Of a stretch of DNA of 64,000 bases, positions 44,658 through 53,260 are shown piece after piece. The notes under the pieces are model-generated. The model saw nothing but the letters and a program-made list of their open reading frames with translations, was not told the origin of the DNA and did no database searches. Location of the stretch: NCBI GenBank assembly GCA_946221915.1, contig CAMIKG010000001.1, positions 186,001-250,000 of the forward strand, read 5' to 3'. The stretch's first letter is position 1; every line of letters begins with the position of its first letter. Both the position numbers and the translations under genes were made by a program. The stretch comes from an uncultured Erwinia sp. GTDB taxonomy: Bacteria > Pseudomonadota > Gammaproteobacteria > Enterobacterales > Enterobacteriaceae.

Positions 44658-46301
44658 TTACTTTTTATCCAGCCATGCACCGTAGAAGCTTGGACGGCCG
44701 ACCGCTTCAAAGGTAAGACCTTTCAGGTACGGCGCACCCGCGAATACCTGTGGCTCTTCAAATACCGGAATGACATAGGCGTTATCCAGCAGCAGGCGCT
44801 GGGCGTCGCCCGCCAGTTGCAGACGTTTTTGCGGGTCGACCTCAGAGGAAACATCCACCAGCAGCTGGTTCAGCTTGTCGTCACGGAAGTTCTGCACTTT
44901 GTCGCTGGAGCCGCCTTTCTGCAGCAGCGCATCGCGGTTGCTCGGGTAGAACTGGCTCTTAATCACGTCCGGATCAGCGCGGCCGACTTCGGAGACCACC
45001 AGCGGCGTTTTCAGCGGGTCGAGGTTATCCAGCGTTTTGCTGCCGGCATCGCCCGCCAGCACTTTCAGGCCGACGCCAATCTGTTTCCACTGCTGCGCCA
45101 CCAGTTGCAGCACTTCTTTGTTTTGCGGCTGCGGCAGGGATTCATAGATGCTGAGGTCGAGGCGTTTGCCGTCTTTCTGACGGATGCCGTCGCTGCCAGG
45201 TTTCCAGCCCGCTTCATCCAGCAGCTGTGCCGCACGTTTCGGGTCATATTTCAGTTTGTCGCTCAGGTCGACGTAGCCTGCTGCGGATTCCGCGACGACG
45301 GATTTCGCCACCGGGTAGTTAGGCGAGAACAGGGTGTCTGTGATCTGTTTCGCATTGGTGGCATGCAGCAGCGCCTGACGCACTTTGAGGTCAGCAACCA
45401 GCGGGTTATCCGGGCGGAAGCTGATGCTGTCGTTGACGCCACGGGTAGGGGCGGCGTAGATCGGGAAGTTGTTGTCGGTGGCCTGTTTTTCGTCGTAAGC
45501 CTGCACCTGGCGAATGACGTCAGCCTGGCCGGCCAGCAGTGCGCCGATGCGCACGCTGTCTTCCGGCGTGACGATGATTTTGATGCCATCAAGGTTGGCG
45601 CGGCCCTGCTGGGCGATGTTTTTCGGTCCCCAGTTGTAGTCTTTGCGCGCCACGAGGTCGACTTCGCGTCCCAGTTTTTCATCTTTGACCACGAACGGGC
45701 CGGAGCCGATGATGTGGCGGGCGTCGCCCAGCTGGTCGAAGTTACGCGCCAGGGTGCTGAGCGAGACGAGGCCGGAGCCAATGGTGGCGGTGCCCTGCAG
45801 GAAGCCTGGTGACGGTTTTTTAAAGTAGAATTTGACGGTCAGCGGGTCGATGATTTCGCTGCGCAGGTAGTTGTTGATGACTTCGGAGACCGGCAGGCGA
45901 TTTTCTTTGTTGCCGAGGCCGTAGGTGTCGAAGTTTTTCGCGACGGCGTTGGCATCGAGCGGTGTGCCATCGGAGAAGGTGACGCCAGGGCGAATTTTAA
46001 AGGTGTATTCGGTTTTGTCGGCGTTGCTGGTCCAGCTTTCGGCGATCCACGGTTCAACCTGCAGGGTTTCCGGGTTTTGCCAGGTGAGTTTGTCGGTGAT
46101 TTGGTTGAGGATGCCGCCGTTCGGGTAGAAGCCGCCTGCGGGTGGATAGAGGTTGGTATGAGCCTGTTGTTCCAGGTAGATCAGGGTGCCGCCTTTAGCG
46201 GCTTCTGCTGCGTAGCCAGTGGAGATCCCTGCGATGGTGGTGATCAGTGCGCCTAAGGTCAGTGCGCGTTGCACTGCATTTGCGCTGAAAGCGTTGGGCA
46301 T
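44658..46301 (-). CDS. Periplasmic substrate-binding protein, peptide/opine (SBP_bac_5) family
   Basis: 547 residues from the ATG at 46301 (AAGGA upstream; an earlier TTG is less likely). Signal peptide MPNAFSANAVQRALTLGALITTIAGISTGYAAEA. The mature protein shows GGTLIYLEQQAHTNLYPPAGGFYPNGGILNQITDKLTWQNPETLQVEPWIAESW and KTEYTFKIRPGVTFSDGTPLDANAVAKNFD, the SBP_bac_5 signature region. First gene of the six-gene operon. This subfamily travels with luciferase-like monooxygenases and CMD proteins, so the ligand is probably a compound needing oxidative cleavage, and an ordinary peptide is less likely; its identity is unknown. Confidence 0.92.
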   Translation of the reverse strand: MPNAFSANAVQRALTLGALITTIAGISTGYAAEAAKGGTLIYLEQQAHTNLYPPAGGFYPNGGILNQITDKLTWQNPETLQVEPWIAESWTSNADKTEYTFKIRPGVTFSDGTPLDANAVAKNFDTYGLGNKENRLPVSEVINNYLRSEIIDPLTVKFYFKKPSPGFLQGTATIGSGLVSLSTLARNFDQLGDARHIIGSGPFVVKDEKLGREVDLVARKDYNWGPKNIAQQGRANLDGIKIIVTPEDSVRIGALLAGQADVIRQVQAYDEKQATDNNFPIYAAPTRGVNDSISFRPDNPLVADLKVRQALLHATNAKQITDTLFSPNYPVAKSVVAESAAGYVDLSDKLKYDPKRAAQLLDEAGWKPGSDGIRQKDGKRLDLSIYESLPQPQNKEVLQLVAQQWKQIGVGLKVLAGDAGSKTLDNLDPLKTPLVVSEVGRADPDVIKSQFYPSNRDALLQKGGSSDKVQNFRDDKLNQLLVDVSSEVDPQKRLQLAGDAQRLLLDNAYVIPVFEEPQVFAGAPYLKGLTFEAVGRPSFYGAWLDKK

Positions 46302-46448
46302 GGTGAATTCCTTTATATTCAACGATTATTGGTTATGCCCCTATCATCTGGCTGCGTGGAATAAGAGAGAAGAAAGGAATTCTGCTAACTATTTGCGGAA
46401 ACGGTATTTGATTTTGGCGGCGGCTGGCAGGGACGCTGGTGGAGGGCA

Positions 46449-46636
46449 CCTGGTGGATCGAGTGCGGCGGGGCGACCATGCCGCGTTCCTCCGCGGGCAA
46501 GCCGCTCCGGAGCCGTCGTCATGTCCCTCTGTTTGGCATAGACGTGGCTTGCGAAGGTCGCCTGGTGGATCGAACGCAGCGGGGCGACCATGCCGCGTTC
46601 CTCCACGGGCAAGCCGCTCCGGAGCCGTCGTCATGT
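46449..46636. repeat. Two direct copies of a 76-bp repeat, period 112 bp
   Basis: 46449-46524 and 46561-46636 match at 72 of 76 positions, both running from CCTGGTGGATCGA to CCGTCGTCATGT. They occupy the 425-bp gap between the binding-protein start and the FyuA-type receptor stop. Open frames through them have no credible start or product, so they are best seen as intergenic repeats of unknown role. Confidence 0.8.
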
Positions 46637-46688
46637 TTCCCCTTTTTAGGATTAGGTGATTTCTGCTGGAGTGTTAGTGGGGAGTTAA

Positions 46689-46717
46689 GGTGTGAATACC
46701 CTTGCGGTATTCACACC
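46689..46717 (-). terminator. Terminator of the FyuA-type receptor gene
   Basis: GGTGTGAATACC-CTTGC-GGTATTCACACC, a perfect 12-bp stem, begins ten bases after the receptor stop on the minus strand. Confidence 0.75.
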
Positions 46718-46726
46718 TGATGACTA

Positions 46727-48784
46727 TCAGAACAGGTCGACGCGGACATCCACACCGACGGTACGGCCTGCGTTGACCTGAGCGTAGCCAGTGCTGCCGT
46801 TCAGGGTGCCGTAGGTACGGTAACGACGGTCAAACACGTTATCCAGGTATGCCGCCACGTTGACGCGGTCGGTGGCCTGCCAGCCAAGACGCAGGTCGGT
46901 GGTGGAATAGGTGCCCTGACGCAGGGTGTTGTCGCCATCGAAGTATTGCGGACCCACTACATTGACTGCCACACGCGGCATCAGCGCGCCAAATGGCGTG
47001 TTAATGGTGCCGGTCACGCTGGTGCCAGCGCCAAAACGTGGAACCAGCGGCACACGTTTATCCTGATACAGTTCACTGTCGTTGGCGAACTCAGAGCGGA
47101 CATAGTTACCATTGATGTTCCACGCCCAGCCTTCGGTAAACTGCCAGGTATTGCTCAGCTCCACGCCGGTGGCATCAGCCGTACCCGCATTGGTGATGGT
47201 CTGGTAGCCCAGTGAGCCAGAGTAGAGTTGCAGGTTTTTTGTATGGGTGTGGAATACCGCACCCTGCAACTGAAACGGACCTTCTTCATAGCGAGTGCCA
47301 ATTTCATAGGTCACAGAACGTTCAGCATCGTAAGGCGTGGCCGTATTGCTGGTGGGTGGAATGATAGTGTAGCCAGTTGGCTTGTAGCCCTGCGCAATAC
47401 GCGTATAAACACGTAATGCTGGAGTGAACTGATAACCTGCGGAGAGCTGGCCCAGCAGTTGGTCATCACTGGTATCGCCGTTGGCTGAGAAGCTGTAAGG
47501 CGTGATGGTGGCTGGCGGAGTTATTGTTAAACCTGAATTGGTGTAACGTGTCTTCGCTGTGTCATGTGAATAGCGCAGACCGCCGCCTAGATCGAATTTA
47601 TCGGTTACATGCCAGGTCAGATCGCTGTAAGCAGCCAGCGTTTCCGATTCCGTTTTGGCGCGCATGTCGCTGACATCGAAACCTAAGTAATTATAACCCG
47701 CCTTCAGCCTCTCACTGGTATCCTGACGATAGAGACCAAATACCATATCAACCGTGTTGTTATCACCCTGCGTAGCCGCACGCAGTTCCTGCACATTCTG
47801 GTTCCAGCTCTCGTTGAATTTTGCCAGATAGGCGCTGTAAGGGAACTCACGGTCAAAGGTCTGCTGCTGCCAGGCGCTCATCAGCGTGAACACCCAGTTA
47901 TCAGTGGTGTAGCGACCACTCAGCGACTGGCTGTGGGTGCAACGACGCAGATACGGATCGCCCTGACCATCGTTGATTTCGAGCGTGCGTGATTTCGGGT
48001 CGTTAAACAGAATATAAGTATCCTGAGTGGCATGGGTGCACTCTTCTGTCATGCCTGCGCTGACTTCCCACGGCTGATCGTCAGGCGCAAGACGCAGACG
48101 CACATTCCCGACGTTAGCGCGTGATCCGCCGAGGTTGTCCGTACCCGTCGCCGGGTTAGTCATCGAACCATTATCCACCTGACGCAGCAGCGTTGCACTG
48201 CCGTACAGCAGGCCATCGACAATCGGACCGCTGAGATTGACCTTGCCACGATAACCTTCACGGCTGCTGACACCGCCTTCTACATAACCACGCGGTGTGC
48301 TGTCCGGCTGCTGAGTGACGATATTGATAATCCCGCCCTGAGCGCTTTTACCATACAGCGTACCTTGTGGACCACGCAGCATTTCCACGCTTTCAACATC
48401 ACTCAGCAATTGGTTTGAATAGGTGGCTAGCTGCGGCACCCCATCGACATAGAAGGCTGTCGCCGGACTGTAGGGGTCCTGAGCAGATGAAACGCCACGC
48501 AGAGAAACGGAAGGGAACAACAGACTGCCTGAGTTGCCAATATGCAACCCTGGCAATACCCGCGCCAGCTGCTCAGTACTGCTGACATTCGCATCCGTCA
48601 ACTCCGGCGCAGTGACTTTCACTGACGAGACGTTTTTCGCTGAAGCGGAATTGGCGGACTGTTTGCTGGCGCTGACGACCAGCGTCTCTTCTTTATTATC
48701 GGTAGTGGTGGTCTCTGCGGCATGCGCATAAGACGCCAGCAGCAGGCTGCTGATAATCAGAGGGGTAATTCGATAAATTTGCAT
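46727..48784 (-). CDS. fyuA: FyuA-type TonB-dependent siderophore receptor
   Basis: 685 residues from the ATG at 48784 (AGGGAT upstream); an earlier in-frame codon would cover the operator region. Signal peptide MQIYRITPLIISSLLLASYAHA, TonB box EETLVVSASKQ. Plug and barrel track FyuA closely: NVSSVKVTAPELTDANVSSTEQLARVLPGLHIGNSG, LRGVSSAQDPYSPATAFYVDGVPQL, GPQGTLYGKSAQGGIINIVTQQPDSTPRGYVEGGVSSR, LRLAPDDQPWEVS. It would import the ferric form of the siderophore made by the adjacent cluster, or a yersiniabactin-like xenosiderophore. Divergent from the YbtA-type regulator, with operator and Fur box between. The ligand may differ from yersiniabactin because the synthetases do. Confidence 0.93.
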   Translation of the reverse strand: MQIYRITPLIISSLLLASYAHAAETTTTDNKEETLVVSASKQSANSASAKNVSSVKVTAPELTDANVSSTEQLARVLPGLHIGNSGSLLFPSVSLRGVSSAQDPYSPATAFYVDGVPQLATYSNQLLSDVESVEMLRGPQGTLYGKSAQGGIINIVTQQPDSTPRGYVEGGVSSREGYRGKVNLSGPIVDGLLYGSATLLRQVDNGSMTNPATGTDNLGGSRANVGNVRLRLAPDDQPWEVSAGMTEECTHATQDTYILFNDPKSRTLEINDGQGDPYLRRCTHSQSLSGRYTTDNWVFTLMSAWQQQTFDREFPYSAYLAKFNESWNQNVQELRAATQGDNNTVDMVFGLYRQDTSERLKAGYNYLGFDVSDMRAKTESETLAAYSDLTWHVTDKFDLGGGLRYSHDTAKTRYTNSGLTITPPATITPYSFSANGDTSDDQLLGQLSAGYQFTPALRVYTRIAQGYKPTGYTIIPPTSNTATPYDAERSVTYEIGTRYEEGPFQLQGAVFHTHTKNLQLYSGSLGYQTITNAGTADATGVELSNTWQFTEGWAWNINGNYVRSEFANDSELYQDKRVPLVPRFGAGTSVTGTINTPFGALMPRVAVNVVGPQYFDGDNTLRQGTYSTTDLRLGWQATDRVNVAAYLDNVFDRRYRTYGTLNGSTGYAQVNAGRTVGVDVRVDLF

Positions 48785-48845
48785 GTGTGCATCCCTGAAT
48801 CGTAAGAATCGACCCGAGTCTATGTCAGGGGGGCGTAAAAAATGT

Positions 48846-48870
48846 TGCACCTTACGTGCAGAAATTGCAC
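48846..48870. promoter_or_regulatory. Three-half-site operator for the YbtA-type regulator
   Basis: TGCAC-N5-GTGCA-N5-TGCAC: three perfect 5-bp half-sites, alternating in orientation, each 10 bp from the next (one helical turn). It lies 60 bp upstream of the fyuA start and 38 bp upstream of the ybtA-like start. Confidence 0.75.
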
Positions 48871-48883
48871 GATAAAGTTAAAT

Positions 48884-48902
48884 AAAAATCATTATCATTG
48901 GA
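48884..48902. promoter_or_regulatory. Fur box between fyuA and the ybtA-like gene
   Basis: The stretch AAAAATCATTATCATTGGA reads on the minus strand as TCCAATGATAATGATTTTT, matching the Fur consensus at 13 of 19 positions, including the core AATGATAAT. It ends seven bases before the regulator start, so Fur would block the regulator directly. Confidence 0.68.
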
Positions 48903-48908
48903 GGGGTT

Positions 48909-49808
48909 ATGACGGAACACAACCTGAATAATACCAAACTGCCGCCGATGGATTTCCTGCAGCTGACGCCGCGCATCAGTCTGCGCTGCGTGCAGGCCAC
49001 GCTGGAGCACGATGTGGAGTTTAAGGGCGAGTATGGTCCGCACCTGTCGCTGGTGATGATGCTGGAGGGCGCAGGGCACTTTATGCTGAACCAGCAGGGG
49101 CCGCAGCACTATCGGCCGCAGTCGTTCTGGCTCTCCTGCTCGCAGCAGCAGTGCTGCGGCTATGATTTCTTTCCGCGCCACCACTTTTATCATCTGCTGA
49201 TGATTGAGTTTTCCGCTGAACTGATCGCGCAGGTCGCGGCCTGCGGGCTGGGTCCGGCGGATGAGCAGGCGTGGGTGCGCTCAGCGGCGCTGACGGATGA
49301 ACTGAGCCGTCAGATGCAGGCGCTGCAGCAGGGATTGCACGATCGTTCACCGCTCGGGCTGCTGCATCTGGAGAGTCTGGCGTTGCAGGCGCTGTGGCTG
49401 GCGCTGCGCGAATTGCAACAGCAACAGCTGGCGCAGAAGAATCTGCCGGTGGCGCGCACCTATCATCGCGAGCGCAAACGGTTGATCGCAGCGCGCGACT
49501 ATATTGGTCAGAATGCCGCCCAGCCGCTGTCGGTGGAGGATGTGGCGAGTTACGCCGGGCTGAGCCAGATGACGCTGAAGCGCGGTTTCCGCGCCATGTT
49601 TGGCATTACGCCGTGGAACTATGTGATTGAGTGTCGTCTGCGGGAAGCACAGCGGCTGCTGGAGAGCAGTCCGCTGTCGTTAAATGATATCGCGCTGCAC
49701 TGCGGTTTTGCCCATGCCAGCCATATGACACGCTTTTTCCAGCGCAAATATGGTCAGACGCCCGGGCGCTACCGCAGTACCAGCGAGCACGCTGTCAGCG
49801 CAGGTTAA
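48909..49808 (+). CDS. ybtA: AraC-family siderophore regulator, YbtA/PchR-like
   Basis: 299 residues. The N-terminal half binds ligand (LSLVMMLEGAGHFMLNQQGPQHYRP, then HHFYHLLMIEF). The C-terminal AraC domain is KRLIAARDYIGQNAAQPLSVEDVASYAGLSQMTLKRGFRAMFG and LNDIALHCGFAHASHMTRFFQRKYGQTPGRYR. YbtA and PchR are activated by their ferric siderophore and turn on receptor and synthetase genes. In Yersinia ybtA diverges from irp2; here it sits between fyuA and the synthetase operon, tail-to-tail with the latter, overlapping its stop by 14 bp. The three-half-site operator and Fur box are just upstream. Confidence 0.87.
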   Translation: MTEHNLNNTKLPPMDFLQLTPRISLRCVQATLEHDVEFKGEYGPHLSLVMMLEGAGHFMLNQQGPQHYRPQSFWLSCSQQQCCGYDFFPRHHFYHLLMIEFSAELIAQVAACGLGPADEQAWVRSAALTDELSRQMQALQQGLHDRSPLGLLHLESLALQALWLALRELQQQQLAQKNLPVARTYHRERKRLIAARDYIGQNAAQPLSVEDVASYAGLSQMTLKRGFRAMFGITPWNYVIECRLREAQRLLESSPLSLNDIALHCGFAHASHMTRFFQRKYGQTPGRYRSTSEHAVSAG

Positions 49809-52137
49809 GCCAGCCAGCGATGGCCTGCAGCATCGCGTTGCGATGGTTTTGCAGATAGAAGTGACCGCCAGGATAGCAGTGCAGCCTGCTGCGCTCATTG
49901 CCATAGCGCAGCCACTCGTTCATGGTGGTCACGCTGACTTCGGCATCGCTGTCGCCGCAGAACGCCTGTAATGGCAGATTCAGCGCCTGCGTGTTCTGCT
50001 GCCAGGCGTAGCGCTCGGTCAGCGTGAAGTCGGCGCGCAGCGCCGGTAAGAACAGCGCCAGCAACTCCTGATGCTGCAACACATCCGGCGGCGTGCCGTC
50101 CAGCCCCTGTAACTCCTGCGCCAGTTCGCGGTCATCCATCAGATGGCGCAGTGGCTGTGGCGTCGGATGATGCGGCGGACGGCGTCCGGAGACAAACACC
50201 CCCTGCAACGTCTCACGCGGTAACCGCTGCGCCAGTTCGAAGGCCATCAGCGCGCCCAGGCTATGACCCAGCAATGCATAAGGCTGCTGACAGAAGGGCT
50301 CCAGCACCGCGTGCAGCTCTGCCGCTAAAGCCGCGACATCCGTGCGCGCCGGTTCACTGAAGCGACTGGCGCGGCCAGGCAGTTCAATCGGGCACAGCTG
50401 CATGCCAAGCTGACGCGCCGGTTCCTGCCACTCGCGCCAGCTGGCGGCATTGCCTCCGGCATGGTGAAAACAGAACACCGGCATCCCGCTTTGCGCTTCA
50501 GGCAGACCGAACGGCAGCCAGCGCGTCGGCGCCACTGCAGGCGGCGCTGGCGGCTGACGCAGGGCAGCAATCAGCCAGCGCTGCAGCGTGGCGCGCTGCT
50601 GGCGCAGGAAAAAGTGACCGCCCGTGACGCGTTTAATGGTGGTATGGCCGCTGAGATGCTGCTGCCAGCGCAGCATACTGGCGACCGGCACCAGCGCGTC
50701 ATCTTCCGCCAGCACCAGTACCGCCGGGGTCGCCACCGTGACGCTGCTGGCGACCTGATAGTGCTCCGCCAGCGCACAGTCGGCGCGCAGCGCCTTGCCG
50801 ACGGTCTGCATCATCTCCTGATCGAGCAAAATGCTGTCCGGCGTGCCGCCCAGACGACGCACTTCAGCGACAAAATCCGCATCGCTGCATTCCGACACCC
50901 GCTGCCCGAGCGCAATATCCGGCGCCGGGCAGGCCATCAGAAACAGCAGACGCGGCGGACGATTGAGGCGCGTGAAGTGGCGCGCCAGCTCGAAAGCGAC
51001 TTTACAGCCCAGACTGCACCCCAGCAGCGCCCAGGGTTGCTGGCTGTACGGCTCAATCTGCTGCGCCAGCTCCGCCACCAGATCGGCCATGCGGCGCTGC
51101 GGCACTTCATCGATACGGTTTTCGCGTCCGGCGGGTTGCAGCGCGCAGAAACGCCAGTCGGCGGGCCAGCCGTCGCCGTTGCCCCAGTCGCGATACACCG
51201 ACGCGCCGCCACCGGCATAGGGCAGCGCAAACAGGTTAAGCGCCGCCTGCGTGTCCGGCTTTCCCAGCGGAAACACGGGATTATCCGCACCGTTCACCGC
51301 CTGATCGAGCCGCTGGCTGCGCTGACGCAGGGCGGCCAGCAGGCTCTCCGGCAACGCAGCGGGCGTATCAGCCTGCTGCGGTTTACGCCAGTGATAGCAG
51401 GCGTAATCGGCCTCACCGCGCTCCAGCGCCTGATAAATCGGCGTGCCGGGCAGGGCGAAGTAGTTGCGCAGCTCGGCGACATCGGCAGGCGTGCTCAGCG
51501 TCTGGCTGGCCTGCTGCAGCCGGTCGATAACTTTATCGCCCGCGCTGCGCCGCGCCGCCATCACCTGCTGGCGAATCGACCAGCCGTTAACTTTCGTGAA
51601 GCCCAGCTGTGTCAGCGTGTTTTCAATATCCGCCAGCGACTGGCGGGCGAAAATATCGCTGTAGAAGAAGTCGCCGCCCGGTTTCAGTACGCGCCACACT
51701 TGGCGGAAAAACGCCGCCAGGTCGGCATACGCGCCGGAGGATTCAATATTCAGCACCATATCGACGCTGTTATCGGCCTGCGGCAGCTGGCAGGCGTCCG
51801 CCAGCTGAAAGCGCAGCCGTGGCTGACGGTGGCGCTGGCGGCAGAAATTGATATTGCTGCTGCTGAGATCGACGCCGGTGACGCTCAGCGGCCGCCATTT
51901 TTCCACCAGCAGCGCCGCGCTGCCGCCGCGTCCGCAGCCGACATCGAGAATATGGCGGCCATTCACTGGCTGGTCGCCAATTAACTGCAACACCAGCTGA
52001 CGCTGGGAATCACCGGGCGACAGCGCCGGGCCGTCGCTGGGCTGATAGCCCCAGTTAAGGAACAGCGCGTGCTCAGCCAGTCCGGCGGCGTCGAGCAGGT
52101 CGGTCAGCTGCTGGTATGCATCATCAGTGTTTGCCAT
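49795..52137 (-). CDS. Methyltransferase fused to two type II thioesterases
   Basis: 780 residues from the ATG at 52137, which overlaps the reductase stop by 14 bases; a GTG 36 bases earlier is possible. Residues 1-250 are a class I SAM methyltransferase (HILDVGCGRGGSAALL near 66, LPQADNSVDMVLNIE, VWRVLKPGGDFFYSDIF). Residues 298-535 are a type II thioesterase with LFALPYAGGGASVYRDWG, active serine in GCSLGCK near 374 and His in TGGHFFL. Residues 554-780 are a second one with FCFHHAGGNAASWREW, GHSLGALMAFEL near 625 and PGGHFYL. In yersiniabactin the thioesterase YbtT is a separate single-domain protein and the last methyltransferase and TE are inside HMWP1. This fusion likely takes over editing, methylation or product release. 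Last gene of the operon. Confidence 0.88.
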   Translation of the reverse strand: MANTDDAYQQLTDLLDAAGLAEHALFLNWGYQPSDGPALSPGDSQRQLVLQLIGDQPVNGRHILDVGCGRGGSAALLVEKWRPLSVTGVDLSSSNINFCRQRHRQPRLRFQLADACQLPQADNSVDMVLNIESSGAYADLAAFFRQVWRVLKPGGDFFYSDIFARQSLADIENTLTQLGFTKVNGWSIRQQVMAARRSAGDKVIDRLQQASQTLSTPADVAELRNYFALPGTPIYQALERGEADYACYHWRKPQQADTPAALPESLLAALRQRSQRLDQAVNGADNPVFPLGKPDTQAALNLFALPYAGGGASVYRDWGNGDGWPADWRFCALQPAGRENRIDEVPQRRMADLVAELAQQIEPYSQQPWALLGCSLGCKVAFELARHFTRLNRPPRLLFLMACPAPDIALGQRVSECSDADFVAEVRRLGGTPDSILLDQEMMQTVGKALRADCALAEHYQVASSVTVATPAVLVLAEDDALVPVASMLRWQQHLSGHTTIKRVTGGHFFLRQQRATLQRWLIAALRQPPAPPAVAPTRWLPFGLPEAQSGMPVFCFHHAGGNAASWREWQEPARQLGMQLCPIELPGRASRFSEPARTDVAALAAELHAVLEPFCQQPYALLGHSLGALMAFELAQRLPRETLQGVFVSGRRPPHHPTPQPLRHLMDDRELAQELQGLDGTPPDVLQHQELLALFLPALRADFTLTERYAWQQNTQALNLPLQAFCGDSDAEVSVTTMNEWLRYGNERSRLHCYPGGHFYLQNHRNAMLQAIAGWLNLR

Positions 52138-53260
52138 GCGGGTTATCCGTAACAAGTTGCGCCGCGTACTCACGCGGGTCGGGGAAAGGTTTTACCGGCG
52201 CGGAAAACGCCGTGGTTTGTGGCACACCGGCATTACGCATCAGGGTGATCCAGGCTTCGCCATGCTGCTGCCAGCCTGCGGCGCTCTGCCACCATGGCTC
52301 CGCATCCGCCACTAAATCGCGCAGCGCGCTGAGGATGGCGATGGGGAAGTCGTGGCGCGTTGCCTCAATCAGATTCGGCGCTTCCGCCGCGCCAAACACG
52401 ATGCCGGTCGGCTGCTGGTTGTAATGGCTGTCGCGATGACGATCCGGCGACAGCAGCCAGGACGAGGCAACGCCATCCTGCTGATAATCCGGCGCGTAAA
52501 TGGAATGGCTCCATACCACCGGACCAAAACTGCTGGTCAGGCAGACATTGCCCTCAGTACCGCCGATGCTGATCCGGTGCATCACCAGACTGTGATGGTC
52601 CGGATCGCGCGGATCGAGGGTGGTTTGCAGGTTAATGCAGACAGGAATGCCCGCGAATTCGCCCTGCATCTGGCGGAACGGCCACAGCGGCGCGCCGGGG
52701 CCGCGATCCGGCAACGGGTGGGTATGGCAGATCACCGGCGCGAGGCCGCCAATGGCACGGTTGATAATATCCAGCGACGAGTAAAGCAGTTGCAGGCTGG
52801 TGGTCAGCTCGATAAACGCCGGGCGCTGTCTGCTGGCGCTCTGGCGCGCATAGTCGATAAAACTGGCGACTGCAGGCAGCGCCGGGTACATAGTGTTGAC
52901 GTGATAACGCACGCCATGCTGCTGCGCCAGCGTCTGCAAGCGGCGAATATCGCTGAGATGCACCGGATGCTCCTGCAGCACGGCGATACCACGCTGCAAC
53001 AGCTGTTCGGCAATGGTGGAACCTTCACCACCCACGATACGGCTGCGGATCGCCACACAGGCGAGGTCGATATCTGCAGGCAGTTGATCCACCTGCGTGT
53101 ACAGTGGAACCTGTAGTTGTTGCGCCAGTAAGCGCGATCGCTCACTGCCGCGTGCCACAATACCCGCCAGCTGGAACTCGCTGCTCTGGCGGCTGAGCGC
53201 CGCCAGATAGTGTTCCCCAAAGCGCGTACCGCAGACGATAACCCGATACGGTTTGTTCAT
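52124..53260 (-). CDS. irp3: Thiazolinyl imide reductase, Irp3/YbtU-like
   Basis: 378 residues against about 366 in YbtU. NAD(P)-binding N-terminus YRVIVCGTRFGEHYLAALSR; the typical LQEHPVHLSDIRRLQTLAQQHGVRYHVNTMYPAL lies in the middle, with VICHTHPLPDRG and SIGGTEGNVCLTSSFGPVVWSHS downstream. It reduces one thiazoline of the carrier-bound bis-heterocycle to a thiazolidine with NADPH. Its start overlaps the irp1-like stop by one base (TAATG). Its presence argues that at least one thiazolidine is made. Confidence 0.92.
   Translation of the reverse strand: MNKPYRVIVCGTRFGEHYLAALSRQSSEFQLAGIVARGSERSRLLAQQLQVPLYTQVDQLPADIDLACVAIRSRIVGGEGSTIAEQLLQRGIAVLQEHPVHLSDIRRLQTLAQQHGVRYHVNTMYPALPAVASFIDYARQSASRQRPAFIELTTSLQLLYSSLDIINRAIGGLAPVICHTHPLPDRGPGAPLWPFRQMQGEFAGIPVCINLQTTLDPRDPDHHSLVMHRISIGGTEGNVCLTSSFGPVVWSHSIYAPDYQQDGVASSWLLSPDRHRDSHYNQQPTGIVFGAAEAPNLIEATRHDFPIAILSALRDLVADAEPWWQSAAGWQQHGEAWITLMRNAGVPQTTAFSAPVKPFPDPREYAAQLVTDNPHGKH

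Noticed and set aside
44643..45812. 389-codon plus-strand frame over the substrate-binding protein gene
   Set aside because: Lies wholly antisense to a well-recognised SBP_bac_5 protein; Val/Phe/Arg-rich composition typical of reverse-strand translation.
46439..46720. 93-codon plus-strand frame across the 76-bp direct repeats
   Set aside because: The frame consists mostly of the repeat and runs into the terminator; no Shine-Dalgarno, Arg/Gly-rich product.
46302..46726. CRISPR-like array from the 76-bp repeats
   Set aside because: Only two long units with one 36-bp spacer-like gap and no cas genes; repeat length is far outside the CRISPR range.
50461..51984. 507-codon plus-strand frame over the MT-TE-TE gene
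   Set aside because: Same codon-complement effect; low-complexity Arg/Gln/His product with no motif, no ribosome-binding site.
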